Source: Rutpela maculata
Lineage: Eukaryota; Arthropoda; Insecta; Coleoptera; Cerambycidae
Direction: 5' to 3'
Length of the DNA stretch: 64,000 nt
Assembly (NCBI GenBank): GCA_936432065.2
Contig: OW386291.2
Location: 22,049,821-22,113,820 of the forward strand
Numbering within the stretch: the stretch's first letter is position 1; every line of letters starts with the position of its first letter. Shown piece by piece: positions 1 to 10,376 of the stretch. Under the pieces are notes generated by a model that made no database searches, had not been told where the DNA came from, and saw only the letters and a program-made list of their open reading frames with translations. The position numbers and the translations under genes were made by a program.

Positions 1-600
1 GACAACCCACAGAAGAGACATGACGATAACTCAACCACCCACCCACTACCCTGCAGGTACCAGACGAAACGCCGTCCAGAACCTGTAGTCACCTAGCTCC
101 GTGCAGACCGAAAGTGCTACCAAAGCACTTAGGTCTGCACTTCCTCGAGCTACATAGCTCATCCTTACCTAACCGATGATCCGGATGGCAGGATGTCAAT
201 TGACATTCTGCGTACCGGCAGTCAATCCCAGCCAAAAATATCTCAAAGTTTCCTAACAGACAGATGACCCGGGGGGGGGGGGGGGTGACAAGCTGGCGAA
301 GAAAGATCATCAAGACAGAAGAGCGCCAGAAGATGAAGGCTTTAGCCAGCAAGGTCCAACAAGCAAGGACCCGGGGAGGTGGGTCGAAATCATCCGCACC
401 GCTCACATTTGTGAGTGGGGTTAATGTAAAGTAAGCTCGCCCACCCCGCACGAGGCCGGTCCAGGTCTACAGCGATGTACTAGGGTAAAGAGCGGTAGTC
501 CTGCTCGACCTTAGATATCTGAGACCGTCATCATTGCCAAAGAATACTGGCGTCGCTCGGTCAGTTACTCTTTAGAATTCACTAGGCAAATAATCCAAGA
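1..600. other. Unassigned DNA rich in strong hairpins
   Basis: No convincing coding region is seen; a 120-codon minus-strand frame has no recognisable domain. The segment holds perfect or near-perfect hairpins in series: 101-140 (9 bp stem, then 7 bp stem, small loop), 147-160 (6 bp stem) and 189-210 (self-complementary around AATT). A run of about 16 G lies near 271-286. It could be the structured end of an RNA-based mobile element whose body lies outside the window, but no family is recognised. Confidence 0.4.
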
Positions 601-1683
601 CTCCAAGAGTGAACATTTTTTGTGACCATGATTAAAATCAAAGCAATCATGCAAAAACGCACGATGAAAATAGATATTGTCTTTGTCTATTGTATAAACG
701 TAAGAAGATAACTGATACTTAAATGATAGGTTGTTTGAAATATGTCCGGGTATTCAGAGACTTCAAAAATGTAGTAGATTCTTGTTTTTATCAATGCAAA
801 AAATCAGTTTAAAAAAAAAAAAATTAAAAGTGAGTTTTCTAGAAAACGGCCAAGGGAATGATTTCAAATTTTACGGGAATTGTTTCAGGACAGATAAAGC
901 TACCATTTCCCGTAGGAATGCATGAATATTTCATTTAAAGGTGGTTCTACCCTACTGTGTAGCGTCAACTTGAACTCTGAAGAGATATTACTGTGGATTA
1001 ATTAAAATGGCCTAAACATATTGTCTAACAAAATCAATACTTCTGAAGCAAAAAAAAATAATTGAGAGCCACGCTAAAAGTAGTAGCATATTTTTTTGAT
1101 TATTAGCTTCCAAATAAGTAAGAATTAACTGGTCTAGGTCTTCGCACTTAATTTTTTTTGGGTGCCTGTGTTTATTATCTAGATTTATATTTTTAAGCAT
1201 CTTCCCCCAATTTGAGCTTGAAGTAATTTTTACATACGATAATTATGTTAGTGTTAAATAATATAGATTTTTTTGGTAGATGTCACTCAAGAGGTTGATA
1301 TAAAAACAGCACCCTCAAAATTTAAATTATTTTTTTATATACTAAATGACGTAATAGGAATGTAAATAAAAAATATAAAGCTATTTTATGTTAACGTCTC
1401 CTATTAATTTCAATTATCTTCAATAGTTCTGAAAAAAAAAAAAAAATTTAAGTTGAGCATAACTCTGCTAATATAGGGGATAGAGCATATTTTATTGGGC
1501 ATTCCTAGTCATAAGCAACATTCATGTGAATGAATAGCCCAATAAGCCGCTGGGCCTAATTCCATATACTTAATCGGCGAGACCCTTTAACCCAAGTAGG
1601 ATTTATTCGGTTCATTTTAAGGAGATCGACTATGAAGAAGACTCGTAAAATGAATTACTATGTAATAATACGCTTTTTTTTTA
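601..1683. other. AT-rich intergenic DNA, nothing recognised
   Basis: The sequence is AT-rich with short homopolymer runs (A runs near 811 and 1432). The short open frames here contain no domain, repeat or codon pattern that suggests a gene. Confidence 0.5.
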
Positions 1684-2045
1684 TTAAATGTGTACCTACT
1701 TTTCGAGATGTTTTATTATACCGGGTGTTAATTTTTATAATACATATGTTTCATAATTTAATATTCTGTTCATCATTTTTATCACATTTTCCTGTTTTCT
1801 TTTATTATATGTGTACCTACTTTTCCCGAGATGTTTTGTTATACTGGGTGTTAATTTTTATAATACATATTTTTAATAATTTAATACTTTATTTAGATCA
1901 TTTTTATCAGATTTTTCTGTTTTTTTTTTAATTATGTGTACCAACCTTTCTAAGATGTTTTGTTATACTGGGTGTTAATTTTTATAACACATATTTTTCA
2001 TAATTTAAAATTTTGTTTAGATCATTATCAGATTCTTTTGTGAAT
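1684..2045. repeat. Minisatellite, about three copies of a ~122 bp unit
   Basis: The phrase GTGTACCTACTTTTC recurs at about 1691, 1811 and 1935 (last copy diverged), each time followed by the same AT-rich text ending in TTTATCAGATT-like sequence. Unit spacing is about 121-124 bp. A 99-codon frame over it (1632-1931) is only the repeat read through in one frame. Confidence 0.8.
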
Positions 2046-2620
2046 CAAGGATCAATATCCGGCAGAGCTGGGTAATTCCTGGTGAAAAAGTAATTAGCAA
2101 TTACAATTCCTTTTTTTTTCGTGTAATTGTAATTAAGTACTTTTTTTTATTAAAGTAATTTGGAATTGTAATTGCAGGAAAATTGTTGAAGGAATTGTAA
2201 TTTGTAATTATATTATTTGAACTAGCTAATTACAAATTACTTCTATAAGTACAATTACTTTTTCCAATTACAATTACTTTCTCCAATTACAATTACTTTT
2301 TCCAATTACAATTACTTTTTTCAATTACAATTACTTTAAGAACATGCGTATGTGGTTTAACAAACAAGAATGCATTAAAGCAAAATTTTACAGTTCCATA
2401 GTTTAAAATGAATCTGAAAAGTTCAAAAAAAGTTACTGACTAAAAACGAGTTTTTGCCGCTGCACACGTTTTTTATTCAATAAACTTTTAAAAACTAAAT
2501 GTGTTTACTGTTTATTATTATCATTCTTATTATTATTATCATTCTTATTATTATTAGGCATTGTTATTATAGTGGAGTCGATTTAGTAAATAAAATAGCG
2601 AGGTTGGGAAATTTTTTAAG

Positions 2621-2737
2621 ATGGATGCAGACCCGCCGGAAATTGTTTGTCATGGCGAGTATAACAAAATCCCAGAATCTTGCGCTGACGCAAGAGATGG
2701 CTTTATTAGGACGATCTTTCTATTAAATCTTGGGTGA
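2621..2737 (+). pseudogene. Short coding relic in the left arm of the hAT foldback
   Basis: A 38-codon frame starts ATG GAT GCA GAC and encodes MDADPPEIVCHGEYNK followed by a diverging tail. A related frame, MDANPAEIICNDEYNK, lies on the opposite strand in the right arm. The pair looks like one short exon or 5' coding start of a parental transposon, copied into both arms. The family is not recognised and a BED or THAP domain is not visible in this length. Confidence 0.5.
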
Positions 2738-2805
2738 AACTGTGTTTTATTGACCGAAAAGGGGTTTTTTGGACATTTTAAACTGCAAATTTGAATTTGC
2801 AGTTT

Positions 2806-3668
2806 TATGTATATACGAAAAAAATTGAAAAAATTAAATTTCGGCTATCTTGATCAGATCTCAACCGATTTGGCTGAAATTTGGAATGGAAGTAGTCTTT
2901 ATCACACAAAAATTATTTACCAGATTTTAGCCAAAAATATTAAATAGTTTGGCTGAAATTGCAGTTTCAGTCAAATTTTCTGAAATGTTCAAATTGAAAT
3001 ATCTCCGGACCTAAAAGACGGATCGAATTTTGCTTTATGGCAAAAGGTAGGTTATTTTATGTACTTTTACATGATATAAGTCAAGAATCACTTCTTTTTT
3101 ACATTCGGTTGTTTTTTAGTCATTCGCATTATATATATAATATATGTGTACTCAGTGACTATGTGTGCGCGCACAAGTATAAAGCAGAAAACAATTGTAT
3201 TTATCATTTACAAAACTTTAAAAAACATATATATTTTTTATTTGTATAGTCGTGCCTACTGCTTTGACTAGGTATAGATAAATGTATATTATATTATATA
3301 TGTGTGTGCGTGCGTGTATTTATTTCTGTATGTGAATGTGTTACAATTTTTATTTTTACGTCTCAGGTAGCCGCTTCATGTATAATCGAAGGGTAACCGT
3401 GATCTATCTTTTACTTTTCAAAACGAGTATTTTGATATTATACCTCGCCTACCTTTTGCCACAAAGCAAATTTTGATCCGACTTTTAGGTCCGAAGAAAT
3501 TTCAGAAAATTTGACTGAAACTGCAATTTCAGCCAAACTATTTAACATTTTTGGCTGAAATTTGGTTAACAATTTTTGTGTGGTAAAGACTACTTCCATA
3601 CCAAATTTCAGCCAAATCGGTTGAGATCTGATCAAGACAACCGAAATTTGATTTTCTCAGTTTTTTCC

Positions 3669-3702
<34 letters not shown>
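2806..3702. repeat. Inner palindrome with a TA-repeat at its right end
   Basis: The arms contain the phrases GATCAGATCTCAACCGATTT (left) and AAATCGGTTGAGATCTGATC (right), each in AAATTTCGG / CCGAAATTT context. Arms of about 240 bp enclose an AT-rich spacer with a TG/CG-alternating stretch near 3300. A run of (AT)n spans about 3669-3701. It may be a separate foldback inserted in the larger one; no clean target duplication was identified. Confidence 0.65.
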
Positions 3703-3704
<2 letters not shown>

Positions 3705-3903
3705 CTATCGGGAGGGGGGATGGTCAGATTACTTCCCCACATTTAAACTGAAGGTTCCCTTAATATTGAGAATAAAAGGATACCATTTTCTTTTCTTAAC
3801 TAGTTGTTTATATTAAGTGATCAAAAAAAAATTAAAACAACAAATTTGACCCTTAAATGTCCAAAATACCCCTTTTCGGCATGGTTTCACCCGTTTTTGG
3901 AAA

Positions 3904-3966
3904 TTAAAATTTTAGGGTTTTATTATACTCGTCATTACAAATAATTTCCGCAGGGTTTGCATCCAT
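3904..3966 (-). pseudogene. Inverted partner of the coding relic, right arm
   Basis: Twenty codons plus a stop. Eleven of the first sixteen residues match the left-arm frame at 2621-2737, with further matches at DNA level. It ends early at TAA. Its presence in mirror image shows that the element arose by inverted duplication of one end rather than by deletion of a middle. Confidence 0.5.
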
Positions 3967-4208
3967 CTTAAAAACGATTCTAATAAATATTAAAACGCAA
4001 TATTACACAACACTTTTAATTAAAATTTTTAACTTACCTTTTTGTTTGTTTGGTCACTATAATTTACTTTATCATAAAAGTAATTAGAAAAGTAATTGCT
4101 AATTCCTTTATTAAAGACATGTACTTTGTAATTGTAATTAGTTCCTTTTTTAAAAAAGTAATTTGTAATTGTAATTATTTTTAAATTACAAGTAATTACC
4201 CAGCTCTG

Positions 4209-5063
4209 ATATCCGCCATTTAGAAAAACAACAATGTATGTTTCCTTGAACGAGGCATTCTATTTCCATGATTTCCTTTTAATAAATTTCACATAATTTT
4301 GTCAATGTTTGACAAAAACCTCCACGCTTTGCCTGCTTGCACTGTAATTCGTATGAGGGGGTAATCACTTATGCAATATGCGGGACAGGTATATGTGCAA
4401 TATTGTGCAATATGTGTGCAATATTGCAATTGTAGGACACATAATTTCAAGTAATTGCCCCCTCGAATTCGCATGAATTTCAGGAATTTAAAAACAAATC
4501 GGGTTAAGGAAATGAAGAGAAAAAACATAGATTCTAATTCAAACAAACAAAAAATCGAAAATTAAATAATCAACTCGATAATCAACTAAATAATCAATAT
4601 ATTATAATTTGACGTTGAGTGGAAAAGGAAAAAATTGCTACATTCTTATTATTATTATTATTGATCTGTGTTAGAGGTTGGGAAGCAATTGTAACACACT
4701 TCTTACATTACTAATTACGTCATTTTTTTTTACTTATATTCTGTTTTACCCCACCCAGCACCCCATTTCGTTCCTCGGTTCCGTAACTTTCCTATTTTTG
4801 TTCTCATCAATATACGGTTGATACAAAAACAATTTTCTTTTAATATATGCTATACACTTCATATTGTTCATTCTGATAAGAAAATACCTAATACAATTGT
4901 ATCGTTTTTTAGTCATAAGCAAATTCTAATTTGTTCTATATTTGAGTAAAATTTGGTTCAAATCGGAAAACAAACCATAAAAAGTTAATAGGGTGCTCCA
5001 GTTTTAAGAGAATCACACTGTAAAAAATTTCTATGCAGGAATATTGTAATTTAGAGCACTTGT
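4209..5063. other. AT-rich DNA, nothing recognised
   Basis: This lies downstream (minus-strand sense) of NOP53 exon 3 and could be intron or intergenic. Short repeats of TGCAATATTG occur at about 4390-4430. I searched the minus strand for a fourth NOP53 exon by eye and found none. Confidence 0.45.
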
Positions 5064-5067
5064 TTAA

Positions 5068-5138
5068 CACGTTCGCGACAACGTAGTCCACGACGGCCTT
5101 TGTATAGTTCGTTGGTGGACCAATTCGTCGCGAACTTG
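5068..5138. mobile_element. Very short TTAA-flanked inverted-repeat element (MITE candidate)
   Basis: TTAA lies at 5064-5067 and 5139-5142. Between them the ends are inverted: CACGTTCGCGACAACG on the left against CAAGTTCGCGACGAAT read inward from the right. TTAA duplication is the hallmark of piggyBac-type insertion. At 71 bp it is far shorter than usual MITEs, so it may be an internally deleted remnant or a chance palindrome. Confidence 0.45.
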
Positions 5139-5232
5139 TTAACTCAAAGCAGAAAATTAATAAACTTAATGTGAATGTAATTCTCAGTAGACACCCAATG
5201 TCATTTAAAATATAAAACCATAAAAGAATTAC

Positions 5233-5827
5233 CCTCTTTCCACAAGTCGACATTGAATTCTCCTCTCTTCGGTTTATTTTGTCTTCTAAGTTCATCTAAT
5301 TTTCTATTAGCATTAGCTTGAACTTCTTTAGGCTTTAAAATGCCCTTAATTCTATTCGCTGACTCCTTATTTTTTATTAAATCATTTTTTCGCTCTTCCT
5401 TTGTTCTTACACGGTTCCTGAAATTAATAATAAGTGCCATACATAAAAATTTAGATAAACAGGCACAATTACGTTACCTTTTTTTAATTGGGTCTGGAAC
5501 CTTTGTGTGAGGTTGAAGTGCAGAAAAGCACTTTAAAGGTTTACTTGCCAATAATTGTCTTCTTTCCTTTCGCGATAATAGTTCTAAGGAGGGTTTGGTA
5601 TCCACTACGAACAAGTCATCATTGGAAACTGTATCCAGAGGAGGCCTATTTTAAGAAAATCGAAGTACTAAATATGAGAAAAATTTGAAAATAACATATT
5701 GAACATACCCTAGACGTTCTTCTAATCTCTGATCCTCTAAAAATTCTTCAATATCTTTAATATCCACATTTTTACGCCAAGATTCTTTTAATTTCTTTGA
5801 AACTCGCTTCTTTTTTGTAATTGCCAT
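5233..5827 (-). CDS. NOP53: NOP53 ribosome biogenesis factor, first three coding exons (partial gene)
   Basis: Three minus-strand exons join in frame: 5827-5709 (starts ATG), 5645-5478 and 5417-5233. Introns are GT..AG. The 157 codons start MAITKKKRVSKKLKESWRKN and continue with VDIKDIEEFLEDQRLEERLG, LFVVDTKPSLELLSRKERR, KPLKCFSALQPHTKVPDP and IKKRNRVRTKEERKN, matching the conserved N-terminal half of NOP53 (GLTSCR2/PICT1). This nucleolar protein acts in maturation of the large ribosomal subunit. The N-terminus is strongly basic, as expected for nucleolar targeting. Exon 3 ends after DLWKE in phase 1 at a GTAATT donor. The C-terminal exons were not found down to position 1, so the last intron is long or the rest lies outside the window. 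Introns argue for the true host locus, not a retrocopy. Confidence 0.9.
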
Positions 5828-5996
5828 CTTACAACATTAGATACCAAATGCAATATCAATGGTAAAATAAGTTGACATGACACGTTAGTCACGTTCAAGA
5901 GAACATAACCTACAAAAATATTTCCTTCCTCTTCCTCTCCTCAAAAACATGTGGTAACATAAGTAACATTGCATTGCCAACATCACAAAAATGTAA
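5828..5996 (-). promoter_or_regulatory. Probable NOP53 upstream region
   Basis: This is the short gap before the NOP53 start codon. No TATA box at a convincing distance was seen, which is common for housekeeping genes. A second, plus-strand coding-like stretch begins at 5997, so this could be a bidirectional promoter; that is inference only. Confidence 0.3.
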
Positions 5997-6211
5997 ATTG
6001 AGGAACACCCGGATTTGCTTGATGTGACCAAAAAAGTGTTAGACTCAATCAGAGAACACAATTTTTAGACTACTGCAGTGAGTCTGCTGAGCCACCGGAT
6101 AAAAAAGAAAATCGAGTGTTAGTTTTAACTGGCTGGGACCCAACTAGCACAAGGTGCCTATTTTGCACTTATAGTAGCTATAAAAGAGTTCTTAAATTAG
6201 CGACGGCTTAA
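5997..6211 (+). pseudogene. Coding-like stretch divergent from NOP53, interrupted
   Basis: One frame reads IEEHPDLLDVTKKVLDSIRE and then HNF before a stop at about 6068. A second frame then continues as DYCSESAEPPDKKENRVLVL and TGWDPTSTRCLFC to a stop at 6211. The composition looks protein-like, but an ATG is followed directly by TAA just upstream and the two parts lie in different frames. It could be exon pieces of a gene head-to-head with NOP53 or a decayed copy. The family is not recognised. Confidence 0.3.
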
Positions 6212-6314
6212 GAAACTTTCTTATAACGCTTATAAAGCAATGTGTGCTACTTGGGGATGAATTTCTTCTTCGTACTTGCAGTAGAGTAGGTATGTACCGT
6301 CTTGAGGCATATAA

Positions 6315-6699
6315 TTAATTGAAGACCTAAGTGGATAAAGGTGTTATGTCGCATTTTTAAAAAAAATTACTTTATGCAATTTTTGAACACCACTGATATA
6401 GATTTAACACCCAATAAACGGTGAATTCTAAATTTGTAATATACATACAACCAGTAATTTTAGTGGATGTACACAGTTTTGGACAGAAAAATCTAGTTTC
6501 ATAACAGCTTGATATTGTTCTTTAATATATTAGTGTAAACAAAAGAACATAACCCAAAATTATCTATTTTATGAGGTATTATTCATTTGAATCGAAGACA
6601 AAATAAACAATAAGTTCCAACTCAAAACCGTTTTGTTTAATTTACTCAAAACTTTAAAAGTGTGACATATCACCTTTATCCACTTAGGTCTTCAATTAA
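6315..6699. mobile_element. TTAA-flanked MITE
   Basis: The ends are perfect inverted repeats: TTAATTGAAGACCTAAGTGG on the left and its complement on the right, continuing through GATAAAGGTG. TTAA forms the outermost four bases at both ends, suggesting piggyBac-type insertion. The 385 bp contain no coding frame. Confidence 0.75.
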
Positions 6700-6990
6700 T
6701 GCATTTTTTTTTACTGATATTCTATTAATTGAATTACCTACTTCATAAGTACTATAATAAATTAAATTTGATTCAAAAATGGAGTAAATGCTGTTCTATA
6801 TATTTTTAAATTATCAACAAATTTTATGAAACTAATTCTTTTTTTCTATAATCAAGAAATATATATGTGTATTTTTGGAGGGATTTTTGTTTATAGGTTA
6901 TAGGTTATGTTAATTTTAGCCTTCTTCGCCGCAGTATTAAAGTACAATATTTTATGAGTATTTTCCCGTTTGATATATTCAAATTTATTA
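6700..6990. other. AT-rich spacer, nothing recognised
   Basis: AT-rich DNA between the MITE and the SINE tail. No coding frame or repeat stands out. Confidence 0.4.
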
Positions 6991-7325
6991 TTTTTTTTTT
7001 TTTTTATTAGCCTTATATTTATATTAATGTCCTGGCGGAGTTCAGCCGTAGGCTGATCTTCCACTCTACCAGGACAGACACTCACACATAGACAACATCA
7101 CAACACCCATTCCCTGCGACATTGCCATCTGCCGCAGCTGAGACTCGAACTCAGGAGAGGAGAGTGACTAGACCGTGTTGTCTCTCACACAACCGCAGTC
7201 TAGCCCACTGCTACCATCTCGGTAACACGTGAAAAACGCCACTACACAACCATACCCTAGCCAGGATTCGAACCCGGGACTCTGTGGTCGCAAACCTAGC
7301 ATCCTAAGCACTGCGCCACCGAGCC
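6991..7325 (-). mobile_element. tRNA-derived SINE with two tRNA-like promoter heads
   Basis: Read on the minus strand, the 5' end carries an A-box-like TGGCGCAGTGCTTAGGAT (7318-7301) and a perfect B box GGTTCGAATCC (7274-7264), the internal RNA polymerase III promoter of tRNA genes. About 120 bp later a second B-box-like GAGTTCGAGTCTC occurs (7152-7140). The element ends in GGCTAAT plus a poly(A) run (6991-7005 as T on the plus strand). The acceptor stem of a real tRNA is missing, so this is a SINE, not a tRNA gene. It needs LINE enzymes to move. No clear target duplication was found. Confidence 0.85.
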
Positions 7326-7511
7326 GAATTTTTTTCCAAAAAATTGCACTTTTTTCATATTGTGCGTCATCGTCGTCTTTATGACTTAGACTAGCAAAGC
7401 AAACATATTTATTTTGACCCGATTGGATCATGTTGATAATTCAATTAGTAAATAATATGAAATTATTTAATAAGTACCTATATAGGACCGCGACCATCCA
7501 GCCATTTTTTT

Positions 7512-9112
7512 TATTATTAGGGATCCCAAATAGCACAGAATTCTTTAAGATATCTTTAAGAAGTTCTATTTACTGCCCGCGAGGATATCTTGTATTTATG
7601 TACTCTAGAAGTCCTTCCGAAATCAAAATGAGAAATCTTTATATATGCTCAACTTTTATGCACTGGGGAAATGTAAACTGGGCATTATATAGGAATTTCA
7701 ACTTTTGTTAACCCACATCATCTCGAAGTTCTAAAAGGGAATTACCATACAGCTCAATTTTCTAAGAATTATAGAAATCAAATAAAGTATTAAAAGGGAA
7801 ATAGTATTATTATCCTTAACAGAATACTTGTAGACATCTTCTAGAAGTTCTAAAAGGGAATTACCATACAGCTCAATTTTCTATGTATTACAGAGATCAA
7901 ATAAAGTATTAAAATGGAAATATTATTATCGCTAATAGAACACCTATAGAAATCGCAAGAAATTCTTTTAATGCATAAAATTTGTTTGCTTACCACGTAG
8001 TTTGTTACAGAAATTATTCCTAGATGACGCCACGTACAAACCACTGACGATAATCAGTCATGTATTTATTATCTTATACTCATGAATTTATAGAACATTA
8101 ATAACATTACTGCAACGTTCAAATTCTTCCAGGGATCATCGATTTATTTGGATGAATCTTATAACGATCTCTGGTTTGGTTTTAGTGATGCAGATATTCG
8201 GATGATTTCGGTACTCGGATTACACGGAATCGGATGACAAGAATATTCGGATTAATCATCCGATGTCGAATTAAATTTTCGCTATAGGTATTAGTGATGT
8301 GATATCGCGATTTTTCAATCACTCTGTCAACAGTAATTGCGATCGTGGTTAAAGCGAATGCAAGTGGCACTGAGGTTAGTAATTTTTCTCCCCAGATCTC
8401 AGAATCGATGAGCGGGGGGGAGAAATCTAAAAAAACATTTTATTATCCAAGTGCACGATTGACAGTTCTTTTTTGTTTTGTAGTTAAAATTAATCCGAGT
8501 ATATTTTATTCGGATGAAATTTTAATACTCGGAATCAAGCGAGTATTCTGATACTCGGATTAACCGAGTATTTTAATTCGAATTCGCCCAACACTATTTG
8601 GTTTGGGCCTGATAATCAGGCCCTGATGTCTCATACTGAGATTTTGATTAAACATTTCACCAGCTGCCGCTGGCAATTCTATAAGAAGTGTGTGTGTTGG
8701 TACATCTAATAGAAATCCTATAAAGATGTTTTCAGTACCGTTTATATTGGTAAGCGATAAAACACCCGAAAGATTACTACAGGAATTAAATCTGTATGCA
8801 GGATCGATGCGGTACATCTAACAGAAATCCTATAAAGATGTCCTCGGGACCATGTATATTGGCAAGCGATAAGATATCCTAAAGATTACTATGGAAATTC
8901 TATAGGTATACAAAAGGCTGCTCACAGAGGATTCTACACTAATAGCTTTTTTCGATTACCATGGGAAGTACTATTTAATACTGCTATACTGACATTTGCC
9001 CATCTTAGGGAACTCTTACAGACCTCTAGAAGATATTTACTAATTACTAAATTTTTATCCTCGGGATATCTTGAGGAATTAATTGTGCTACTTGGGATAG
9101 CTAGGTACCTGA
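7512..9112. mobile_element. Degenerate TIR element with internal short repeats
   Basis: The left end has ATCCCAAATAGCACAGAATT and the right end, read inward, ATCCCAAGTAGCACAATTAA. Both are followed by a GATATC-containing segment, so they are imperfect inverted termini. Internal direct repeats include GTTCTAAAAGGGAATTACC at about 7729 and 7846, and a segment with CCTATAAAGATGT at about 8709 and 8829. A shorter relative lies at 52060-52335. No transposase frame is present. A hAT MITE is inserted at 8183-8596. Confidence 0.55.
8183..8596. mobile_element. hAT MITE with perfect 8 bp duplication
   Basis: TTTGGTTT at 8175-8182 and 8597-8604 is an exact 8 bp target duplication. The ends are TAGTGATGCAGATATTCG and, read inward, TAGTGTTGGGCGAATTCG, as in hAT elements. 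The interior is built of repeated ATTCGGAT / ACTCGGAT / CGAGTATT words. The related copy at 52 kb lacks this 414 bp, an empty-site confirmation within the same window. Confidence 0.9.
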
Positions 9113-9174
9113 TGACAACTTTTGATGCAATATGTGAGTTTTAAATATTTATAAATATGGTGTCCTACGTTTCT

Positions 9175-9392
9175 CAAGGGCGCGCGGATCCAGGCAACAT
9201 TTAAGAGGGAGGGCATAAGAAAAAATGTTACAATTTTTATTCAATATTTTTCTCATAAAATATGTCAGTTCAAAACAGAAAATCTTTCTTATTCTTTATT
9301 ACCAAATCCAAATACTGGCGACTTCAATTTTATCATATCTGAGAACATCGGGGTGGAGGATGGCCCACATACCCCTGATGAATCCGCCTCTG
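9175..9392. mobile_element. Possible hAT MITE
   Basis: The left end CAAGGGCGCGCGGATCCAGG and the right end read inward, CAGAGGCGGATTCATCAGG, are imperfect inverted repeats. The flanks ACGTTTCT and ATGTTTCA agree at 6 of 8 bases. Size (218 bp) and ends fit a hAT MITE, but the match is weak. Confidence 0.45.
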
Positions 9393-10047
9393 ATGTTTCA
9401 TCTACATCGAAGTTATTCACACATATGTCGATAGCGGCCTTTTCATATTTGATTTGATTTATTGACTTTTGTTAATAGGCCAGTCAAATAGTACACTAGA
9501 AATCGCTAAAATCGTAAAGTAACGGCTAGTTCTGATTTTTTAATATGTTGTTAGGACCACTGCTAGTAGTGTATATCTAAGTTCGCAGCTTCGAAAGACC
9601 TGTGCTATATCTCCTAAACTATGCGTTTTTTCATAAAACATGTTAGTCAAGTAGATTAAATTTGCTACAATTTGAGACCAGAACCAGCTCTGTAGGTCCA
9701 ATAGTTATCAAGATACAGCCCTCCAAAAATTGGCAATTTTTTCCATAAAAGTGAAGTAACTAACCGGAAAAAGAAAAAAAAATTTTTAGTTTCTTTTTCC
9801 GGTTAGCGCGCGCGCCGTTCGGAATTTTCTTCTGCCAGCGTAATTGGGGTATGTGAAGTACCTACATATACTAACTACCTATGCGGACAGATATCGATAA
9901 TCATTCGATTTAAAAATAAATACCCCCCCCTCCCTATCCCCCACCATACCAAAAAATTCCAGAGAGAAAAAATTTTTGTATTTATATGGTCTCTTCGATT
10001 ACCGACTGGCAGACGGTAACGCACTCGTCGTCGAATTTGCACGCTAT

Positions 10048-10376
10048 TTCGTAGACTATAGTAGCTCTGTATGGAGGAGACTACAATGAGGATACCCTCC
10101 AGAGCCTGCGCTATAAACTTTTTTTCAAAACAGCCGCCTCCGGTTGCCTTGTTAACCTCGCCCGTTTGCCTCCAACGGAAGATGATGCAACATTGCACGC
10201 CTACCGAACTTACCACCAAGTTCAGAAGTGGTTGGGGGTGGAAAAAGATGCCACTCAATGGGGATGGAAGAAGGCAGATCAGGGGTTCATTCCAACAACA
10301 ATGATCAGCGAAGTGGCACCCCCCTACCTGATGAAATTACTATCATGCGGGTGCAAGAAAGGCTGTAGCGGAGGCG
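10048..10376 (+). pseudogene. 5' part of a broken gene with Cys-rich C-terminus (TE-associated, unrecognised)
   Basis: An open stretch reads TIVALYGGDYNEDTLQSLRY, then LPPTEDDATLHAYRTYHQVQ, KWLGVEKDATQWGW and LMKLLSCGCKKGCSGG. It stops where the hAT foldback is inserted at 10377. The pattern LRY..LPPT..QVQ.WLG...WGW..C.CK.GC resembles a family I recall among uncharacterised, transposon-associated insect and mollusc proteins, but no enzymatic domain is visible. The Cys-rich segment resembles CXC metal-binding motifs. The 3' part lies at 14420-14609. A true start upstream of 10048 was not found; a stop precedes it. Confidence 0.5.

Larger units (their letters stand above)
2063..4208. mobile_element. 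hAT-type foldback element with 8 bp target duplication
   Basis: Both ends read CAGAGCTGGGTAATT inward. They are flanked by ATATCCGG (2055-2062) and ATATCCGC (4209-4216), a 7/8 match, as expected for hAT elements, which make 8 bp duplications and start with CAG. Terminal regions are rich in AATTAC/GTAATT repeats. The arms are inverted copies over much of their length: the text around 2600-2800 reappears inverted at about 3830-3990. A further inverted pair lies inside (about 2806-3060 and 3438-3702). No transposase is present, so it would need one supplied in trans. Confidence 0.85.

Noticed and set aside
89..451. 120-codon minus-strand frame at the window start
   Set aside because: It crosses a poly-G run and hairpins, has no domain and no conserved-looking composition.
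1632..1931. 99-codon hydrophobic frame
   Set aside because: It is a minisatellite read in one frame; residues repeat with the DNA unit.
4936..5295. 119-codon minus-strand frame overlapping NOP53 exon 3
   Set aside because: A shifted-frame shadow of exon 3 running into the intron and the TTAA palindrome.
7250..7325. tRNA gene
   Set aside because: A and B boxes are good, but the acceptor stem does not close and the sequence continues into a SINE body with poly(A).
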